The notes under the pieces were generated by a model, which did no database searches, was not told where the DNA came from, and saw nothing but the letters and a program-made list of their open reading frames with translations. Shown here one piece after another: positions 63,756 through 64,000 of a stretch of 64,000 nucleotides of DNA. The translations under genes were made by a program, and so were the position numbers. Source of the DNA: Aeromonas rivipollensis (GTDB lineage Bacteria > Pseudomonadota > Gammaproteobacteria > Enterobacterales > Aeromonadaceae); NCBI RefSeq assembly GCF_010974825.1, contig NZ_JAAILA010000015.1, positions 110,731 to 174,730 of the forward strand, read 5' to 3'. The first letter of the stretch is position 1, and the number at the start of each line of letters is the position of its first letter.

Positions 63756-64000
63756 GAGAGGACTGGGGGGGGGGCGTATTTCATAGGCAGCAGATGCTTC
63801 ACTAACATAGCCGAAGAGAAAGAACCAAGAAACAGAAAAGATGTAAGGAGGTGTGGCACCGTAACATCATCGATGCCTCATTCCATAGTTTACAACAACC
63901 TCGCCCATGAAATTATAACTAATACTTTAAAATTATTGTCGCAGGTGTGTGATAGCTACACATCTGAAAATATTCATGCACTAAATAGCTGTTCCGAATA

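Larger units (their letters stand above)
62658..64000. other. AT-rich region without a convincing gene
   Basis: About 1.3 kb holds no frame with a recognisable domain. A 44-codon frame at 62727-62861 (starting MAPDAQADNLEGR) is too short to trust. There is a 10-G homopolymer at 63765-63774, a 35-base imperfect palindrome near 63721 and a degraded peptide remnant at 63220-63318. The composition is much lower in GC than the left of the window. It could be island remnants. Confidence 0.6.

Noticed and set aside
63632..63859. 75-codon minus-strand frame in the AT-rich end
   Set aside because: It has no ribosome binding site or domain and runs through the G10 tract and palindrome; likely chance.

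Overview
The window looks like the chromosome of an Aeromonas-type gammaproteobacterium. This is inferred from family content: a GC-rich backbone, an Hcp/Hcr pair, a bifunctional PheA behind a Phe-rich leader peptide, FlgO/FlgP/FlgT flagellar proteins of the Vibrio/Aeromonas type, a ChiP-type porin, and a Vibrio/Shewanella-style photolyase and lipid-protection gene row. No 16S rRNA is present, so the genus is likely rather than proven. Two tRNA genes were read directly: tRNA-Arg(CCT), minus strand, and tRNA-Ser(TGA), plus strand.

Layout. Positions 1-10.9 kb hold housekeeping and envelope genes: an Ada/AlkA-type alkylation repair protein cut by the window edge, M32 carboxypeptidase, SmrA, TraB/GumN protein, DUF1904 protein, an SDR, chitoporin, a chemoreceptor and a YddG-like exporter. 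Positions 10.9-18.0 kb hold a complete four-carbon acid sugar operon (ltnD-otnK-otnC-otnI-denD-GntP permease) with a divergent DeoR-type regulator. It predicts conversion of L-threonate and D-erythronate to dihydroxyacetone phosphate. Positions 18.0-30.2 kb hold an entericidin-like lipoprotein, a PQQ-type sugar dehydrogenase, a SulP transporter, PPK2, flgT and divergent flgOP, attenuator-controlled pheA, a HAD hydrolase, a PP-loop protein and outer-membrane proteins. Positions 30.3-40.0 kb hold a tightly coupled 12-gene row (DUF523/DUF1722, MerR regulator, photolyase, NTF2-like, SDR, flavoprotein, DUF1365, cyclopropane fatty acid synthase, DUF2878, TIGR02450, chalcone-isomerase-like, DUF3833) with an inverted-repeat operator candidate in front. 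This looks like a light/singlet-oxygen response unit. Positions 40.1-45.6 kb hold Dps, FNR-controlled hcp, hcr, galE and a DsbA-family thiol oxidoreductase.

From tRNA-Ser (45.8 kb) to the right edge the window is an accessory region. A five-gene type I restriction operon, hsdM-fic-hsdS-prrC-hsdR, has a PrrC-type anticodon nuclease and a Fic AMP-transferase built in. HsdR keeps EcoR124I catalytic positions, and HsdS has a 12-bp tandem repeat in the spacer that sets recognition spacing in this family. Beyond it lies a minus-strand string of small genes: orphan YeeU/CbeA-like antitoxin, RadC, DUF2787, LRAT-domain protein and many unknowns. Several have a short hairpin/U-tract just ahead of the ribosome binding site. 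The last 1.3 kb is AT-rich and essentially gene-free.

The most unusual pattern is genome-structural. Five unrelated plus-strand genes (DUF1904, sulP, flgP, the DUF523/DUF1722 gene and hcp) are each followed by one to three extra copies of their own 3' coding end including the stop codon, in tandem at 60-91 bp spacing. The copies mostly differ by silent or near-silent changes. I do not know a described system that explains this.
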